From positions 868,001 to 932,000 of the forward strand of contig OZ234494.1 of the NCBI GenBank assembly GCA_965153455.1: 64,000 nt of DNA, given 5' to 3'. Below are positions 1 through 11,836 of the stretch, one piece after another. Made by a program: the position numbers and the translations under genes. The notes under the pieces were generated by a model. It ran no database searches. It was not told the origin of the DNA and worked only from the letters and a program-made list of their open reading frames with translations. This DNA is from Sphagnum compactum (Eukaryota > Bryophyta > Sphagnopsida > Sphagnales). The first letter of the stretch is position 1; each line of letters opens with the position of its first letter.

Positions 1-430
1 TTTTGGTGGATTCCTTAAGTTACAAGATCCATTTTTGTACCCAATTTTGAGGTGGTTTAAAAGCTCTCTAAGCTTTTGGTATCACTATGTTTGTGTAAGT
101 GTTTCATTTTTGTTGTAACTTTGTGCAAACCTTTCGAAAAAAACCACCTCAGAATTGGAACCACATAAAATTGGATCTCAATGTTCAAAACATATTGAAT
201 AGAATTACATTATAAAAAAACCACCTCAAAATTGAACCATGTATATTTGACATTTGCAAACATTTGTAACATAATTATATAAAATGGAATGACACCAAAA
301 GCTTAGAGAAAGGTTTTTGAACCACCTTAAAATAAAATATGGTAATGAACCTAATAACAAAGTTACAATCTATGAAATTCTATATGGTTATATTACAATT
401 ATTTGCAAGTTTGAGGTGGTTTTAGTAGTT
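1..430. repeat. Cluster of direct and inverted AACCACCTCA motifs, cut by the window start
   Basis: The motif TTGAGGTGGTTT or its complement AAACCACCTCAxAATTG occurs near 47, 141, 218, 317 and 408. A longer inverted pair, CTCTAAGCTTTTGGT near 70 and ACCAAAAGCTTAGAGA near 295, encloses the middle. It may be the end of a mobile element extending left of the window. Confidence 0.6.
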
Positions 431-1651
431 CACTAGGTTTTTTGTTTCCATGTCTTTTATGCATGTAACTAAAAGGATGGCACTGATAAGTAAAACACTT
501 GAAATGTTTCATGAACATGATGAATTTATGTCATCAACTAATGCTTCAATTAGATGCTTCAATCGGATGTTTGTATCATTGTAGGGTTACGGGCGAAAAG
601 GCTCAAAACTCCAATGAAGATGTGATTTGCCCCAAGAATTTTCTTATTTCAAGAAACTCTTGAATACCAAAATGAAATTTCCATATGTTATGTATGGCAA
701 CAAGTTTTACACTTGTTTTCTAAAGTGCTAATGGGTGAAACTTGGGTGGTGGCTCAAGTAATTGCCAATAAACAGCTTCTTATTGTTAAATAATGTGTTT
801 AAAACCAAACTTGAATGGTTATTTTTAAATGCTCTTTCTTTTGTTTTCACTTTGTGCATTGCTATGAAAGTTGGTGTGACCAACATTGAAGCTTTGAATC
901 AACCACTAGAATTTGTGATGATTTTGATTCAAAATTACAAGAATTTAAGCAAAGATGATGGTGCAAGTTGTGAGGATATTGATGCCATCTTTGGTTCTTT
1001 TAATGGTTTATAATCATTTTAACTCACAACATGTTGGTAATCATGTTTGACCCTTTTTACAAAAACATGAAATGTGTTCAAAACTTTGTGGGCAATTCAA
1101 TTGTTGCGGAAATTACTGTAGAATATGATGTGTCCTCTTTTATTGTTGGTGTACAATCATTTAAATCTTGCTAAGGAACATAACACCAATTACAATTGAA
1201 GATGATGATATTTTCTTTGGGCAAGTTGTGTTTGTTGGTGATGTAATCATTTCAACTTTGAAAAATGAACTACAATTATTTCAATGGTTACATGTGTCAT
1301 CAGTAGATCATGAAAACCCCTTGGTTTGGTTGGCACATGTGGTGTAGTTTTTGCATGTTTATTTCTTGGCTCATTAGTTCTTAACATTGTGGGGTCACAA
1401 ATTGAGATAGATTGGATATTTAATGTTGTTGGTGTCATCACAAACCTTTGGGGATTGAAAATTTGGATTGCTTCATTTTGGTGATGAAAAATTAACCTAA
1501 TGACTTTCATGTTGGTTGTGATGGGGCCCAAAAAGCTTATGAGTGTGATTGATTTTATTACCTCAGAATTTATTATGACTGAAAATAAATTCATTGAAAA
1601 TTGAGGTTTTTTGAAAAAAGATTTAGATTTAGATTTCTAATTTTCTATAAG
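431..1651. other. A+T-rich intergenic DNA
   Basis: I see no recognisable gene. The open frames at 762-1013 (+) and 1247-1594 (-) are short and unlike any family I know. Confidence 0.5.
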
Positions 1652-2378
1652 TGGGCATAAGCATGTTAAAGTAAGCCAAAAAATAAACCTTTAAATGCAA
1701 GAAAACATAATTGTCAATTTTGGAATTTTAAAAGTAGGACACATTATTTGAAAATTAAGACTTAAATTACATGAGCATATGTGGTATGATATGATTTTAA
1801 AAAAAAGCTTAAGATGTTTACCTTTTTTTCTAACCTATTTCATTCACTTTCTTGGTTTGGTGTTAATGTCCCATTTTACACAAAATAAACATGAAGTATA
1901 ATCATGACCTTTCATTTTTTAAATTCATTCTTATGGTTCATTCAAACAATGTTTAAAACATGTTTTACCATGTTACAAACACAAAATGCATTTTTAATTC
2001 ATATTGGATAATAGGTTTTTAGTGCTTTAAACCTATGTAAAGAAAAAAATTACTTCTGAATGGCTTAATGTTGTCATAATTGAAATATTCAAGTTCCAAA
2101 AAATGTGAATCGATATGCATGATGGTTCAAACATTAATAACACATCATTTGAATATTTTGAGTTGAAAAAAATAATAACTATAAACTTGCATTAAATAAT
2201 AAAATAACTCAAATAATAATATAAATTGGGGATGACCATATTTAATATGGCAAATACATCCCAAATTTTATAACATTGGTAAAAGGCTTAAAATTCAAAA
2301 ATGGAAAATCTATTTTCCAGATACATTTACTTTTTGACAAGGATCACCAATTGGCATACTTTAACATGCTTGTGCCCA
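1652..2378. mobile_element. Candidate non-autonomous DNA transposon, 727 bp, 28-bp terminal inverted repeats
   Basis: The left end TGGGCATAAGCATGTTAAAG (1652) is matched in reverse complement by the right end (to 2378); 26 of 28 positions agree. The interior is A+T-rich and non-coding. No target-site duplication is obvious, so the element family is left open. Confidence 0.55.
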
Positions 2379-4149
2379 GGTATTCCTCTTCAATTTGATT
2401 TTTTTTTTTCTTGTTTTCTTATTTCATGTGCATTTTGTTTCAATAAAAATGTTTTGATAGTGGGTTTGTGCTTGTAATTAAGGTAGAGGTGTGAATTGTT
2501 GTTAGTGTGGATTCAACATTCAACCCAAGCTAATTGCATTGGAAATCATCTTTTTGTTTTTTGCAATAATCTAATGATGAAATGGCATGATTATGAAGAA
2601 CCTTGATGATCTTCATATGGTTGGGAAATGTGGGGTCAATTTTCTTGGGTTATGCTTCTTGCCATGTGCTTTCTATTGAGGTCAATCCCATTATGTTGTC
2701 CATGTGTAAATCATTCGATGGCAAGGTTTTGTTGCTTTGAATTTTTTCATGTGCAAGTCATTGGATGGGATTTATGTTTATGTCCTTGCTAATTATCATG
2801 TGCACATTTGTGTTAAGGGCGATTTTTCTATATTCTACCATATTTGCTATTTTTTTGGTGGGATTTTTTAATATTTGGCCACTTTTGGTTAGTTGGTTGA
2901 TTTTGTTTTTCTTAGTTGGTAGTCTAGTTTTGCATTTCTTGGTTGAACTTTTAATGTTTCCTTTTATGGCTAATCTCTTTTATTCTACCACTTCTAGTAG
3001 GTACATGTCAATTGTTTGTTTTGTTTATTATGGGTTTGTTCAAAATTTCATATTTTGTTTTGGATCTTTGTGATTTTTGTTAGTGTTCAGTTTGTGTCTT
3101 GGGTTTTTTGTTATTTTTTTGAGTCTTGAGTTTGTTTCTTTGATCTTTGTTGGTTTTTTTGAGTTTGGAGTTTTTGTTTTATATGTTTGTTGTTTTTGTG
3201 AGTTTTGAGTTTTTGTCTTATATCTTGGTTGTTTATATGAGTTTGTTGTTTGTTCATGGTCCATTGTGCAAAAAAAACCCTTTTCAATTTTTTTTTTTGC
3301 AAAGGTGAAGGTGGTGGATTCAATTATAATTTTGAAAAAGGTCATCTCCAAGGATGACCATAGGAAGCTAAAACTTTGAGTTTATAGATCATAGAATTTA
3401 TAACAATTTTTGGTATATAAACATATTATGTCTTTTTTTTTGTCTTTCTATAAGTTTTGGGACAATGTGATGGATAAGAAAACTAGATGATGGAATCCAT
3501 GTCAATTTCAATCTAATTAGCATTTAAAAAATCATAACCTTAAACCTTGCACATGGTAACCTACATTAGTTTTTCATAAAAAATGAACTACAATCAAAAG
3601 TTTTAAAACATTTTAAAATTTTCAAAACTTTACCCAAAAGGTTAATCAAAATTTATCATTATAAAGAATGATCTTGTCCATACCAACTGATGTGTTTGTG
3701 ACTTGTGTCCAAATCAACTAATTTTGTGACTACCAATGTGATAATCTTTTGTGACACATGGAAAAAACAACTTGTTTTGCAAGTACTTTTTGGTTGCAAG
3801 CGACAATTTGCAATTAAAAGCCCTTTAATTGCTTAAAACTAATCGCATGATCAAATTAGTCACAAATTTGATACATCATGATGACATCATCAATGTTTGG
3901 ATGGAGATACAAACATTGAATCCGGTTTCATCCATTGTATGGAATACCACATATGTATGGGCATTTACAGTTACTTGGTGTTACTATTTTGGTGGCATCC
4001 AAAAACCTGGTAATTTCGACATGTGGCAACATTTGGTAATTTAATCCACTATAAATTTGGAATAATCTACAATGTTTTTCATATACTTGGTTGGTATTAG
4101 ATCATGCCACTTGGTGCAATAACCATTTGCCACGTGAATATTACCACAC
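2379..4149. other. A+T-rich intergenic DNA with short GT/T-rich tandem repeats
   Basis: Between about 3060 and 3250 a loose 45-60 bp repeat recurs (GAGTTT.GAGTTTTTG.TTTATAT). The open frames at 2765-3073 and 3040-3351 are products of T-rich low complexity. Nothing else is recognised. Confidence 0.5.
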
Positions 4150-4960
4150 ATCGAACTAAGCAAGTAGGTTCGTAGGTGTAGGTATGTTGTATGGCTTGTT
4201 CAATCTAAATACTTGAATTAGATACCTAGGTAGGTAGGTAGGTAGGTCCTATTTAAACTAAATACTTACTTAAGTATGGTAGTAGGTAAGACCTACCTGC
4301 TTAAATTAGATCCCATAGGTTGGTAGGTAAGTAGATAGGTTAAGGAGGTATGTAAATGAAAGTAAATACATTTTTTTTGAAAAATTTGGATTTTCCCTTT
4401 GGGTTAAATTTGTTTTATTGGCTCATCCCAAATGTCAAATTGTTTCAATATGAAATCTAATACAAAACACTTTTTTTATATAATGTTAAAAATGGAAGTG
4501 GAAGACAAAGAATATGGGATAAAATTTTGAGGTTGTAAGTAAGTGAATAAATAGATAAGTAAAGTAAGTCAGTGAGTGATTGATTAACTAATTTACTAAC
4601 TAACTAACTAACTAGTTAACTACTTAATTAATTAATTAATTAACCCCCTACCCAATTATCAATTGACCTATTATTTATTACTCCATTAATTACAAAAGCT
4701 TCTAGTAGTAGCAATAATAATTATTTAATAATTATTATCAACTAATTAATTAATCAACTTCAATATTAACTATTAATAATCAATTAATTAAAACTTTAGT
4801 AACTTGCCCATATGAAAAAAAATTGTGGTAGGTAGGTAGGTAGGTCATGAAAAGGTAGGTAGGTAGGTGGTAGCCTACCCTAGCCTACCTTATCTTACTT
4901 GACCTACCTTAACCTAACCTAGTATATCTTATTTAGCCTACCCTACCTACCTTAACCCCT
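4150..4960. repeat. TAGG/CCTA microsatellite arrays with TTAA/CTAA-rich stretches
   Basis: TAGGTAGG runs occur at about 4170-4350 and 4830-4870, and the complementary CCTACC at about 4875-4955, so the array inverts. Between them, 4580-4800 is made of AATTAATT, TAACTAAC and AATAATTATT words. Confidence 0.85.
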
Positions 4961-4982
4961 TAAGCATGTACGTAGGTTATAA

Positions 4983-5052
4983 TGTTAGGAATTGAACCCT
5001 TGACCTCCCTAATGATAAACCAAGTTCTTAACCAATGGACCACTCCATAAAA
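4983..5052 (-). other. tRNA-like sequence (SINE or tRNA-derived remnant)
   Basis: On the - strand, GGAGTGGTCCATTGGTTAAG lies about 45 nt before GGTTCAATTCC. The second motif fits the RNA polymerase III B box (GGTTCRANTCC) and the first resembles an A box. It does not fold into a clean tRNA by eye, so a tRNA-derived SINE remnant is more likely than a tRNA gene. Confidence 0.45.
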
Positions 5053-5129
5053 AAAATGTTCAACTTTTGTCAATTTTTTTATTTCACATGTTTATTTTGA
5101 CATTTTGCAATAAGCCTATGAGGTATGAA

Positions 5130-5545
5130 GGTAGGTAGGTTATAGGAGATAGGTGGGTGGGTGGGTGGGTGGGTAGGTGGGTAATATATATGTATGTAGG
5201 TGGGTGCGTGGGTATGTAGGTATGTAGTACATGTATGTAAGTAGGTGTGTGTGTAGGTAGGTAGGTAATACATCTGGGTAGGTAGGTAAGTAGTATGTAG
5301 GTACGTAGGTACTATCAAGGTAGGTGGGTAGGTCATACCTGGGTGGATAGTTAGGTAGGTAGTACATTTAGGTAGGTGGGTGGATAGGTAATTAAATAGT
5401 TAATACATAGGTAGGTTATAGGTGGGCGGATATATAGGTGTGTAAGTAGGTAGGTGGGCGGGTGGGTGGGTAGGTAGGTAGGTATTACATCTAGGTGGGT
5501 GGGTTGGTAGGTAGGTAGGTTGTAAGGTTATAAGTGGGAGGTAGG
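5130..5545. repeat. TAGG/TGGG variant microsatellite array
   Basis: About 415 bp of TAGG, TGGG, TATG and related tetranucleotides. It generates Thr/Tyr/Pro-rich open frames on the - strand (5079-5336, 5140-5367) that are artefacts. Confidence 0.93.
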
Positions 5546-5569
5546 AGGTAAGTATATACTAGGCATAAG

Positions 5570-5860
5570 ATGTCCCATTTGATTAAAGAACATTGGTCAT
5601 TTTGATTAATGATGTTTATTTCTTATGTTCAATTTGATTAGATGACCCATTTGATCAAAACTCATTGACCATTTTGACTAGGATTGTTTAATTTGACTAG
5701 ATGTATTGGTCAAATAAGTCACTCTAATCAACTTGATTGGTCAAAAAGTACAAGCTTTGGGCCTTTAATCAAAATGGACGTGTCCATTTATAAAAAAAGA
5801 CCAGTTAATCAACTTGAACCATTTGAAAAACCATGTTTTATAGTAGTGAACCCATTTACA
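5570..5860. repeat. Cluster of TTTGACCATTTTGATTAG-like units next to the TAGG array
   Basis: Imperfect copies of a unit of about 20-25 bp built from TTGATTAG, GGTCATTTTGA and TTGATCAAA. The same TAGG-plus-TTGACC arrangement recurs at 8810-9340 and, inverted, at 7840-8130. Confidence 0.65.
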
Positions 5861-7839
5861 TCTAGAAAATGATTTTTGAAATTTGAACTTTTTGAAATTA
5901 TATTTTGAATTTTTTTTTTTCAAGTACCACAATTTTCAAATTATGGATGTTTTTCATATGTGCATGGTAGGTTATCATCATTTCAAAAAAAATGTTATTA
6001 AATTTTTTATATTAAAAGAATCCTTAGCCTATTGCTTTATAAAACTAATTTTGGGGTGTTAAAGCTCAAAAGTTTTTAAATTAAAACAAAACTCAATTTA
6101 TTAAATTAAATGATTTTTAAAAAAAATTCAAGACTCATATAAATCATTTAACACAAATTTCTTTGATCAACATGACATTAAAATGATATTACATAAATAT
6201 GTTTGAGAAAAGTGATAATCTTTTGATTGTTTGACATGTTTTTTGGCTTGTTTGTTTGTGATCGCATCCATTGTCAATTAGTAATTCATAAATAAAAAAT
6301 AGATATTTAAAATATTAACTCATTAATATTAATCAAAATAAATTTCAAGCAACCAATAATTATTTAACTTAAGAATAATTTAAAAAATTATGTAACTAAT
6401 TAGTCACTATTAATTTTTAATATTGAAATAAATAATAATTAAAAATAATACTAGATTAACCAACTAATTAGCTTTAAGGTATTAATTAATAATGAATAAA
6501 TAACTAATAAATAAATAAATAAATGTTAAATAATAATTACAAAATAACTAATATTAAATAAGATATTAAATTGTCTATTATTATTATGAACTAATTTATT
6601 GTAATGATTAAAAAAATAATTAATAGTAAATAAGTAGTTTAAAATATTGATTATTTAATGATTATTAATTATTATTAACTATAGATTAACTATTAATCAT
6701 CAACTTATTAATTAATTAACTTGTAACTATTCATAGTTATTACCTATTAATATAGTATATATTAAAGCATGTAACCCCATTATAACTTTACATACCTTTA
6801 GTATACATTTAATGATATCATAATATCAAAGTCATTTAACCTTAATAATATAAACCTTGGATAAACATGTAATATGGACATGATACATTTTGTATATAAA
6901 TATTTCTAATACAAACTTAATGTATTCATCATATACATATGTAATTTTTATGAATGATCGATATATTTTAATATGCTCTAAAATATGAGTTACATATTAC
7001 TTTCACACACCCATTATAGGTAACCCCATTGTACACATGTACATCTTAATACGCTCTTAATAAAATTTGAAATACACTTACTACACCTTTGTGTACCCAA
7101 AAGGTTGTAACTAATTTTGGTCATGTATTTGTGACATTTAATGGGCCATAAAGGGTCTTCTAAGATGAAATATTGATAAAAATCCTTTCATTGAAATGAT
7201 GAATAAGCTAGTAGTCATAGCATAATCACAATAACTTGATTTATAATTGCAAATGTTACCACGATTAATTGTAAGCTATGACTATTAATCACACATGGTC
7301 ACAAATGGAATGGTTGTATTTTGGCTTATTTCTACTAGTGTTACTTAACCTCAACAAATGAAATGAAGAGGGCAAACTTTTTGACAAACTTTTAGGATAA
7401 AAAACAATGCATGTTGTTCAATTCCCCATAGGTGAAATAATAAACATAGTGCATGAATTGTAAAGTGAAATGGTCAACAAGTAAAAAATATTTACATTAG
7501 GTGCAATCTTCAAACTTCGTTTTTTCTTTATCATTAGTCCTTTTCTTAGCCCATAATACTATGTGGTGTTGCATCCATTGTTTGGTAATTTCAATTTCTA
7601 GTGAAATGGTTTGTTGCTACTTATTGTTGATACATTGAATTCAATCTCCACAAAATCCTTGGTTAGAAACATTCACAATGTATTTCAATGGACAAAACAA
7701 CAACAAAAACACTAAAACCATGGTAATCATAAGAAACAACAAATGAAAGTCCAACTATGTCCATAGATGTACATATAAAAAAGTTTGACTTTTTCACATT
7801 ACAAGAAATCACAGTTTATTTGATTAGAAAATTATTCCA
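5861..7839. other. Extremely A+T-rich intergenic DNA
   Basis: 6290-6760 is almost only A and T, made of TAATAATT/ATTAATTA words and possible cruciform-forming palindromes. No gene is recognised in the whole stretch. Confidence 0.6.
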
Positions 7840-8130
7840 AAAACCAGTCATTTTGACATTTGGTCAATTTGACCATTTAGTCATACTAGACAAGTCAATT
7901 TGAACATGTCCAATTTGATTGATGGTTTTTTTGATTGACCATAAAATGGTCTTTTTGATTAGTCAAATTAAACAAAAAATTTGGTAGCCAAAAAAATTTA
8001 ATTGAAAAAATAGCTCAATTTGTTAGTATAAAAAAATAAATAATAAATGAATAGTAAGTATTACCTACCCACCCACCCATGACCTACCTACCCACCATGG
8101 CTTCCTACTTATCTATGCACATCCCACCTA
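7840..8130. repeat. Inverted copy of the TAGG plus TTGACC composite repeat
   Basis: TTGACCATTTAGTC-type units (7850-7970) are followed by CCTACCCACCCACC and CCTACCTACCC (8064-8130), the mirror order of the copy at 5130-5860. Confidence 0.6.
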
Positions 8131-8199
8131 TGTACTATACATTTACACACATGTACAAGGTATATATACAAATGTACATATTCCACATAAAATATATTA

Positions 8200-8275
8200 A
8201 TAAAGGGGATTGAATTTTGGTCTCCTTAGCTCCACACTAATGTTTTGGCCATCAAACAACCCCACCACTTTGTAA
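8200..8275 (-). other. Weak tRNA-like remnant
   Basis: On the - strand GGGTTGTTTGATGGCCAAAA precedes AATTCAATCCCC, an imperfect B box. It resembles the remnant at 4983-5052 in layout and directly adjoins a dispersed repeat. Confidence 0.3.
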
Positions 8276-8283
8276 AACAATAT

Positions 8284-8715
8284 GACAGGGTCGAACCATG
8301 CTATTAGGAACCAAATGTGCCCTTTTAAACCATTGTTTTATTCTTAGAATATTTTTAATATGTTTTTCAAGAAAATATTAAAAATGTTTAAAGTTTTCTT
8401 AATACTATTATGTTAAGATGTATATTTTAAAAATCCCAAAATATGTCATTAAAAATATTTTCAAATTGTGCTTTTAGTGTCAAAACTGCTTTTATGTAGT
8501 TAAGTAGTGATTACAAGAGGTTAGAAGTCCTTATACATATTTTTCACTCATTAGATTGATTCCAAATTTTTATGATATGTACATAATGTATTCAAAATAA
8601 TTTTTTTTAAAAAATATTTTATTTATTATTATTATTATTATTTACAATCCAAAGTTCAAAACTTAAGCAATTGTTATGACTTCTTTTGGTACATGTTAGT
8701 ATGATTGCACCTGAT
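8284..8715 (+). repeat. Dispersed repeat family A, copy 1
   Basis: It aligns in direct orientation with 58284-58665. Shared landmarks in order: AGGGTCxAACCA.GCTATTAGGA, ATTATGTTAAG.TGTATAT, CCCAAAATATGTCATTAAAAA, TATTTTCAAATTGTG, ATGTACATA, TTATTTATTATT and GGTA.ATGTTAGTATGA. It is non-coding and diverged by substitutions and small indels. Confidence 0.88.
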
Positions 8716-9349
8716 ACCAAATGCTTTCAACATGTTTCTTTGAACTTCTATGAATTTTTTTGTCAATGTGCATAACAACATTTGAATTTGAATTTTTTTT
8801 ACGAGTAAGTTAATAGGTACCTAACTAGGTAGATAAGTAAGTACACATGCCTACCTACCTATGTTTTTAAATGTACATACGTACTTGTAAACTATAGGTA
8901 CATATGTAGGTAGATAATAGGTAGGTAGATAAATAAATAAATAAATAGGTAGGTAGGTAGATAAATAGGTAACTTTGGTGGATAATAGGTTGATAATAAT
9001 AAGTAGGGAAGACATAGGTAGGTAGATGGTAGGTAGGTAGGTAGGACAGACATAATTAAGTAAGTGGGTAGGTAGGTAGTTTAGTAGGCAAACAAGTAGG
9101 CTAGTTAACCAAAATAATATGGCCAATTTGACTAAGCATGGCCATTCAGTATGGCTGATTTGATTAGGCCATGGGCATCTTGATGGACCATTTTAAAAAT
9201 TTGTCCTATTTTACTAGATGTATGACTTAACATTTAATAAAAAAGGTCATTTCAGTCAAAAGAATTAACCAAAAAACCATGTGTCTTTTGTGTCCCATGC
9301 TTTTAATCAAAGTGAACATCCTTTTGGTCAATGTGTACATTTCAATCAA
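8716..9349. repeat. TAGG array followed by TTGACC/TTTGATTAG units
   Basis: TAGG/GATA tetranucleotides fill 8810-9075; units such as GGCCAATTTGACTAAG and GGCTGATTTGATTAGG follow at 9115-9200, with looser traces to about 9345. It is the third copy of the composite seen at 5130-5860. Confidence 0.7.
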
Positions 9350-10036
9350 GTTGAAACTTTTGAAAACCATGATTTCATGTAGTGCCAAGAGCAAAATGCT
9401 CCCACATTGAATGATTGATGCAATTTTGGAGTTTGTTTTGTACCCGTGGTTTTTTTTCGGCAAATTGTTGTGATGCGCACAACCAGCTTGAACTTTCAAG
9501 CTTTTAGGAAACACCATTGAACTAGAAACATTATTGAACTAAACATTAATGGCATTGTCACCTTAAACTTTAAAAGGTTTTTGGAGTCTTGAATCCATGT
9601 ATAAGCTTTTAGAATCTATGAAATGATTAGAAGCAAGGATTTATGAAAGTTAGATTTTATAGTTTATAAATTGTCACTTTAACCTCTAATACCTAAATTG
9701 TACAAATCAAATACTTCAAAATGACAAGCAAATGAGCTTACATAACCTATTACTAGTGAATTGAGGTGCACAATAGAAGGTTGAATGATGAAAAACTTCA
9801 TCATTCATTGCTACTAGTGAAAAGGAAGTTTTAAGGTTTAATGACAGTGACAAGACCTCCATGTTAAGGCATTGGAGCTATGGCAATGGTCCTAAGAAGA
9901 TGATGCAATGATGTCATTTTCAAGCCCCAATTTCTAAATGGACATGTTGCACAATCATTTGCTTTTTGACTATTTTTTTTTCCCAACAAAAAAAAAAAAA
10001 CTTGGTTTGGTTGAGTTCCATTTACATTGCACCCAT
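9350..10036. other. Intergenic DNA, nothing recognised
   Basis: The open frames on the - strand (9227-9517, 9864-10103) do not resemble known proteins. Confidence 0.5.
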
Positions 10037-10259
10037 TTAAAGGTGCATTCACACTTGGTGTTATTGATTTTAGTATTAAGTCCCGTAACACCAAGCTAGT
10101 CATTTAGAACTTAAACCTATTTAGCACAAAGATTTTATGTTAAGTTAACATTCACTTAATATTAAGTAATCACCCAATGTTTAACATTGGGTGCCACTTA
10201 AGATGCCACCTAAATTTTCACTTATCACTAACTTAATATTAAGTGTGAACGTACCTTAA
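10037..10259. mobile_element. Candidate MITE, 223 bp, terminal inverted repeats with TTAA ends
   Basis: The left end TTAAAGGTGCATTCACACTT (10037) and right end AAGTGTGAACGTACCTTAA (to 10259) are inverted repeats. The interior is palindrome-rich: CACTTAATATTAAGT, a perfect 11-bp stem CACCCAATGTT-T-AACATTGGGTG at 10171-10193, and a second CTTAATATTAAG near 10231. Size and structure fit a MITE; the superfamily is not settled. Confidence 0.65.
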
Positions 10260-11144
10260 AATTAACAAGGTCTGTTATACACAATGGCCCTGCCATAAAT
10301 TTAATATCAACAATTGATTGTATGCTAAATTGGTCATAAATAGGAATCGTTTTAATTTTTTTTTTTGATGTACACCATCATGTTGTTGTAAAAGAAAAAT
10401 TGTAATGATTTTTTTTCATTTTTTAACATCACATTAATTATGAGGAATTCAAAAAGGATCTCAAATTAAATGATGACATGTTTTGGGAACTTATTTAAAC
10501 ATTTAAAACATTGTTACCAAACCAATACCAATAGGGAAATGTGGCAACATGATTTTCATCTTTTTGCAAATTTAATGACTTAAGAGAAAAAGTGATCAAA
10601 TATTTTCTTTTCAAATTTATTTTTCACGTTTGTCCAAAATTTCAAACCCAAAAAAAAGAAAAAGAAAAAAAGAAAGACTCATCATGATAATATGTGTATT
10701 CGAATATTTTCAATCATATTGTCACATTTTGAAAAAAATTACATGAATTTTTGTGTATGATAGGTGCGGTAATCATTTTTGGTGAAAATAGTTTTACAGG
10801 TAGTTTATGGGTTATGGATTGGTGAGAAAGTAACTTGGGGCTGAGTGCACATTTGAGAAAGTAGGGGAGAAAACAAAATGCCAAAAGATGAACATGAATA
10901 TCTTTACAATCAAATTAGGATGAATCATCTGACTTAGTTTTAGGGGGGAAAAGAATCCCTTGAAGGGACTATATAACTCTATAATCATTCTCTAACACAA
11001 TAAAATCCTGCCTTACAAAAGGGCAGGGCCAACAATGAAAGAACTTGGTTAGAGTCTAAATAGGTATAATAAATCACCTCATCCAATTTCCCCTTTTGTT
11101 TCGCCTATCTACTTATATAATATCCTTGATTTTGTCCGCTTGCG
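10260..11144. other. A+T-rich intergenic DNA, nothing recognised
   Basis: Contains A- and T-runs only; no coding signal or repeat structure stands out. Confidence 0.5.
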
Positions 11145-11275
11145 ATGATTGGCGGTCGTCCTTTCCATCCGTCCGTCCCGTCGTCCATCCCGTCATCCAT
11201 CCATCCTGTCGTCCATCCCGTCATCCATCCATCTCTCCATCCATCCAAGGCAAAGAGGGGGGGAGGGGGGGGGGG
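11145..11275. repeat. CATC/CGTC minisatellite followed by a G-rich run
   Basis: CCATCCGTCC, CGTCGTCCATCC and CATCCATCCATC words repeat to about 11247; GAGGGGGGGAGGGGGGGGGG follows near 11257. Several overlapping open frames on both strands arise from it and are rejected as genes. Confidence 0.9.
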
Positions 11276-11655
11276 AGGAGGGTGCGGGCCCTTCTTAAGT
11301 TGCAAAACTCCACTGTTTCAGGGAATTGCCCATTCTGCCCTATTTATTTATAGCACAATAGGTATCCATCCTGTTATGAAGGGTATTGGCCCTAATAAAA
11401 ATTTCAGGCAGGCACTGAGGAAGGCTTGGTATGCAATCTGTGCAGCCAATTTTTTCCTTTTTTGGGTTTTGGGGAGAGGGGGAAAGGGCGAAATTTTTCC
11501 TTTTTTCTATTGGGGGTGGGGGTTCCGTCATTCATCCATGGAATGGAGGAGACAATCATGTGGCAATTTATCTCATAGTAAGGAGGTAATTGCATACGAA
11601 GCCTAGTAGCATGTAAAATTATACTGTAATTTTATACTGCAAAATAACCCACTAG
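11276..11655. other. Intergenic DNA with homopolymer runs
   Basis: Nothing is recognised apart from a first copy of TAGTAGCATGTAAAATTATA near 11606, related to the foldback element that follows. Confidence 0.45.
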
Positions 11656-11836
11656 TAGCATAAAATTATACTGCCACTACTACTACTACCACCTACTAGA
11701 CCCAATGGCTTATCATTTATTTATTGATGTGATCAAAAAATAAGCCTGCACATCAATAAACAAAGAAATTATAAGCCATTGGGTCTAGTAGGTGGTAGTA
11801 GTAGTAGTAGTAGTGGTAGTATAATATTATATGCTA
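11656..11836. mobile_element. Foldback (hairpin) element, about 180 bp
   Basis: The left arm (TAGCATAAAATTATACTGCC, then (ACT)n, CCACCTACTAGACCCAATGG, CTTAT) is the reverse complement of the right arm (ATAAGCCATTGGGTCTAGTA, GGTGG, (TAG)n, ATATTATATGCTA). Inner arms TTTATTGATGTG (11720) and CACATCAATAAA (11749) continue the stem. The stem is about 60 bp plus a 12-bp inner stem. It is a MITE or foldback element; a small-RNA-producing hairpin is possible if transcribed. Confidence 0.8.

Noticed and set aside
5079-5367. Thr/Tyr/Pro repeat proteins on the - strand
   Set aside because: Direct translation of the TAGG array.
11105-11606. Overlapping open frames on both strands near the CATC minisatellite
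   Set aside because: All arise from the CATC and G-rich runs and disagree in strand and frame.
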